A program made the translations under genes and the position numbers. A DNA stretch of 64,000 nucleotides from Mactra quadrangularis (Eukaryota > Mollusca > Bivalvia > Venerida > Mactridae). The stretch is from NCBI GenBank assembly GCA_025267735.1, contig CM046303.1, positions 69,641,034 through 69,705,033 of the forward strand, in the 5' to 3' direction. Of the stretch, positions 60,587 through 64,000 are shown one piece after another (position 1 is the first letter of the stretch; every line of letters starts with the position of its first letter). A model generated the notes under the pieces. It was given only the letters and a program-made list of their open reading frames with translations, had not been told where the DNA came from and ran no database searches.

Positions 60587-62287
60587 AAATATAAGCAATG
60601 TTTATTTTATATACAGTGAAATCAGATATTAATATAAATTGATATAAAAATGTCACACCTTGTGTTGAAGATTTGATATAAGACATTTTGACACGTGACT
60701 TTCCATACACTGGTATTCATTATTTTAGTAATAAATGTCCAATAAATATAAACAAAGGGATGCAAGCTGGTATATCATGTTGCAAGAACATCGTCTGACA
60801 TTTTTATTACAAAAATAACTTCATAAATAAATTATGACAACATTCTTCAAACTTTGCAGGTTTATTTGTTTTTGAAAACTTTCATTTGCTTTCCGAGCAA
60901 ACAAAATATTCTTCATGTACATGCAAGTAAAGGTGTTCGCACGGTACCGACACTACATTCACATTTAAGGTAAGTTACTCTGAAAATGGTAATGTTTTAC
61001 ACACAACCGTTGAAGCCAATTAAGCATGTACATGTTAAAAACTGTGGATTTGTGGAGTTATATAAAACAAAATTGTTAAGATACATGTTTCATTTTTCTG
61101 AATAGGAGTTTAGCATTCAGCACGGCAAAAGAAGATTAATTCATAGATTTGATATTATATGTATGATACTGTTCGGTGCTCTTTAATTATGTTTGTCATA
61201 ACGCAGCTGTCAGTCGATAAACCCATATTTCTGGAGAAGTTTAGATCCATATACCTAACCATTGACACTGGCTGACAACCATCTAACTTTATACTGCAAG
61301 TAAGAAGGTTAGTTACCTTAGAACGTATCTAAGTACCAAACTATACGTTGATATATATATACGACGGTTAGTTAATGTGTCCATTATTTGTAATATAGCT
61401 TCTATTATTCCAAGATCTTAGAAACATAGATGCTATTTTAAAAGTTGTTAACCAATATTGATCATCCCTCATGATCATTATGAAGTCAACGTGATACAGT
61501 TTTTTCTTTATGAATTATAACTTTATGATAATTACCACTAGCCTCAAGATTTATGAACCATCAAATTATAATAATAACTTTATCTCATCACGATATGTTC
61601 TCTTTAATCAAACTTTAAATTTCAAACCACAACAAAAACACCAACACAAAAATACACCAACAACCTCAATGGTGGTTTCATTAGCATATTTAATTTAGGT
61701 ACATAATAATGTAATCATGTAATTCAAACAAATGAGAAACATAATATAAGATGCATGATTCTTCAAAGTATAAAAATATGCATTTATCTAATGACAGTAC
61801 TAATGTATATATAATTATAAAAGTGTGTTAGATATTTCTTAGAACTTGTAACGCATGACTAGAATCGTAACAAAAACAATCGTAGGATTGAATAAATTAA
61901 TATTATGTGTTCTAAATGGACGATGTGGTGAAATGTCATAAATCAACATAAATAAAATGCGGTGTACGGTGTCGTTCAAACATACTTAAACAGAATTCTT
62001 CCTTGGGCAATCTGATGCAAATTTCCATTTGGATTACTTGGACATTTTCGTTGTAACTACAGTCCAAAATGATTTTAAAGACCCATTCGGAACAACCTCG
62101 GCGCTCATCTACGAATATATACTTCAGAAATCAGACTTAGTAGGAATACAACCAGGCTATAAGGTCCGGCGTTTAACTCCCCAACAAGTTGTTCTAGTAT
62201 TGTTTATACATGGGCGTGTGAAATCAAAATTATTCGAAATGTTGCATGCTATTATACTAAATAGCTACAAAACACCATTCAAAATAA
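60587..62287. other. No supported gene; SINE B remnant and open stretch
   Basis: 61195-61300 (GCTGTCAGTCGATAAACCC, TTTCTGGAGAAGTTTAGATC, TGGCTGACAACCAT) looks like an old minus-strand family B SINE 3' half. A frame open from about 61990 to 62328 runs into the SINE below and its first part is similar to 62805-62863; see findings. Not called as a gene. Confidence 0.35.
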
Positions 62288-62598
62288 GCCGCCCAGCTAG
62301 CTCAGTTGGTAGCACGCAAGTCTACTGATCGATAGGTCGTGGGTTCGATTCCCGGGCGGGGCATACTTTCATGGAGCTTGGTCATGAAATTATTTCTACG
62401 GCTATTCTCCCTCCTACAAAAATTTTCAATTATGTGGGGCAATTGTCAGTCACTGACGAAAGTATGCGCTTAGTAGTTGGTTAACAGCTACATCCAGAGA
62501 TTTAGCCTTTCCAGGAGAAGTGAGTAGGTTGACTGACCGCTGTATATGACCTATACAATGTATTGCAACGGTGTTAAAACCAACAAAACCAACAAACA
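62288..62598 (+). mobile_element. tRNA-derived SINE, family B, best-preserved head
   Basis: The tRNA-like head has a textbook A box (TAGCTCAGTTGG, 62298-62309) and B box (GGTTCGATTCC, 62342-62352), and GCCGCCC can pair with GGGCGGG as an acceptor-like stem. It is not a tRNA gene because it runs into the family B body (GGGGCATACTTTCATGGAGC, TTTCTACGGCTATTCTCCC, AGAGATTTAGCCTTTCC). The 3' stem CGCTGT/ACGGTG pairs with G-U wobbles, loop ATATGACCTATACAATGTAT, then GTTAAAACCAACAAAACC. No clear target duplication. Confidence 0.93.
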
Positions 62599-64000
62599 TT
62601 ATTCAGATGTCTTAATATCCAAACACTTCATCGCTACAATGTCTTACACGTCGTATTTCTGTAATGTACAGACTTTATCACCACAGAAACCAAATTCCAT
62701 CAATTTCACGTCTTCTACGGAATCCGTTAGATCTACTTTTTCACCTTATGATATTCGATGTTAATCTGAATATCGCCGAAGTAGTTCCAAATGAAAAGAG
62801 AGCGCTTCATTCGAATTACTTGGACAGTATTCTAGTAATCACAGTCCGAGATAATGATAAAAGAACGGATTGCTCGGACATTATCATTTGAATATAAAAA
62901 CTAAAAGACATCGGAGCAAATTCAATTTAAACATCAGCATAGATTAGGTAATTAACATTATATTCTTTCTATGTTGCATGTATAAGTTCCATACATGACT
63001 TCGTGGATCTAAGGTAGGAATTTTATACGTCCCTTCTCCTCATTATCTCTGTATCCATGGTGAATCATTATGCAATTCGTATCCGTTAACACACTTTGTT
63101 CAGGACTTCTGTAGAGTAATCTAGGAAACGTCAGTAGTACGAATGACCATGGCGATATAACTGACGTAATGTTGCTTTGGAACAAATTCTTTCAACATAA
63201 ATTATTTACCCTTGAATAAGTTTTCGCAAGTCATAAGCTCGCAGGATCAAGTTTCGTCCTCAAGGAAATACTGAATATGTTGTAGACGTGACAAGAACCT
63301 ACACGGAGCTGACTTTCCAATGATTATTAGTCCTTTGCCCTAACCACACGATCAGGCTTCTAAAAAATGATGAAATGCAGCGTAAAGCAGCTTACATGGA
63401 ATTAGGATATAAAAGTATTTGTCCAAGTAGGTAATTTTAGTTGCAAGTTGCTCTCCGGTTCCGGAGGTAATAAAAGTATATACACTATAATATTATCTTG
63501 TTTGGAGACTTTTGGTTGCTAAATAGAAATGTTGGTCCCTGAAATGATTTCGTAGACTAGAACATTATGATAACATTAGCAAGCTGGTGAGAATGTAATA
63601 CAAGCAGGTATAATCACCGATATAATGTAAAAACATAGCAGGTAATATTACCTGAATTCAACCTTAATGGTAATTAATATAGACATCAAAGAAATAAGGT
63701 TTAACGTTAACATGAGAAATGAAGATAATCACATGATATAATGAGCTGTACCGCCCTGGACTGTAATAAACATTTACCATGTTGATAAATGAATCTAAAT
63801 GAACAATAAATGAACAACACACCGCCTTGGTAAATGTGTGTGATATTTTTGGTAATTGAATACATTCATTAGGGTATTTGCGCTATTAGAAATACAGTGT
63901 TCTCCAAAAGTTCTTGAAATGAATCTAGTTTTTATGATAAACCAAATCACATTTGCCCGTCAAAAACAAAGGGCCATTTGAACAAACTTCAAATATCAGC
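62599..64000. other. No supported gene; possible old SINE remnant
   Basis: Frames at 62546-62764 and 62664-62891 overlap in different phases. Around 63240-63360 (GTTTCGTCCTCAAGGAAATAC, AGTCCTTTGCCCTAACCACACGATC) a decayed minus-strand tRNA-like head is possible but weak. Confidence 0.35.

Noticed and set aside
62288..62362. A tRNA gene (well-formed A and B boxes)
   Set aside because: It continues directly into a SINE body shared by several other copies; it is the head of a SINE.

Overview
The window looks like gene-poor nuclear DNA of an invertebrate animal, most likely a bivalve or other mollusc. It is AT-rich and has no convincing protein-coding gene: the longest open frame is about 115-119 codons, and most frames are shadows of repeats. 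It is full of tRNA-derived SINEs, short inverted-repeat DNA elements (MITEs), 5'-truncated LINE fragments and tandem repeats. The taxonomic guess rests on the repeat style: a GGGGGTAT / TTGG-microsatellite / ~150-bp tandem-core element of the pearl/Helentron type, and many tRNA SINEs. I could not search a database.

Layout. 0-9 kb: a CpG-rich MITE cut by the window edge (1-287), a TA-flanked MITE (1395-1710), a 3 x 106 bp tandem repeat (4759-5081), otherwise unique AT-rich DNA. 9-22 kb: SINEs at 9.2, 11.2, 20.8 and 21.9 kb; an 840-bp foldback element with 58-bp perfect inverted ends (11.58-12.42 kb); a 168-bp LINE 3' end with target duplication (13.1 kb); a CT microsatellite (14.5 kb); a second CpG-rich MITE (20.39-20.75 kb). 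22-29 kb: two copies of another SINE family, a 35-bp-arm hairpin (24.1 kb) and a possible three-way-junction fold (27.53 kb). 29.6-32.5 kb: a Helentron/HINE-like element with a ~150-bp tandem core, into which a LINE inserted and then a second LINE inserted. 32.8-38 kb: SINE copies and a duplicated 300-bp segment. 38-41.5 kb: mostly unique. 41.6-53.1 kb: nested segmental duplications (block A, block B, a repeat I call R in both orientations, and a ~290-bp tandem array), with SINEs and a MITE inserted in them. 53-64 kb: foldback MITEs, a SINE, a nine-copy 55-bp minisatellite (58.42-58.92 kb), more MITEs and a young SINE at 62.3 kb.

How the parts relate. Four SINE families (A, B, C, E below) with different tRNA-like heads end in the same kind of 3' hairpin: a short stem whose sequence differs between families but stays complementary, around a loop containing a form of TATGACCTAT...TGTGTTG. 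The LINE 3' end at 13.1 kb has the same hairpin and loop motif and the same AAAC-type tail. The window therefore seems to hold both a LINE and several SINE families that borrow its 3' recognition structure; this is the most interesting system I found. Nested insertions (LINE in LINE in Helentron core; MITE in R copy; SINE in block B) allow relative dating. All identifications are by eye; family names are descriptive.
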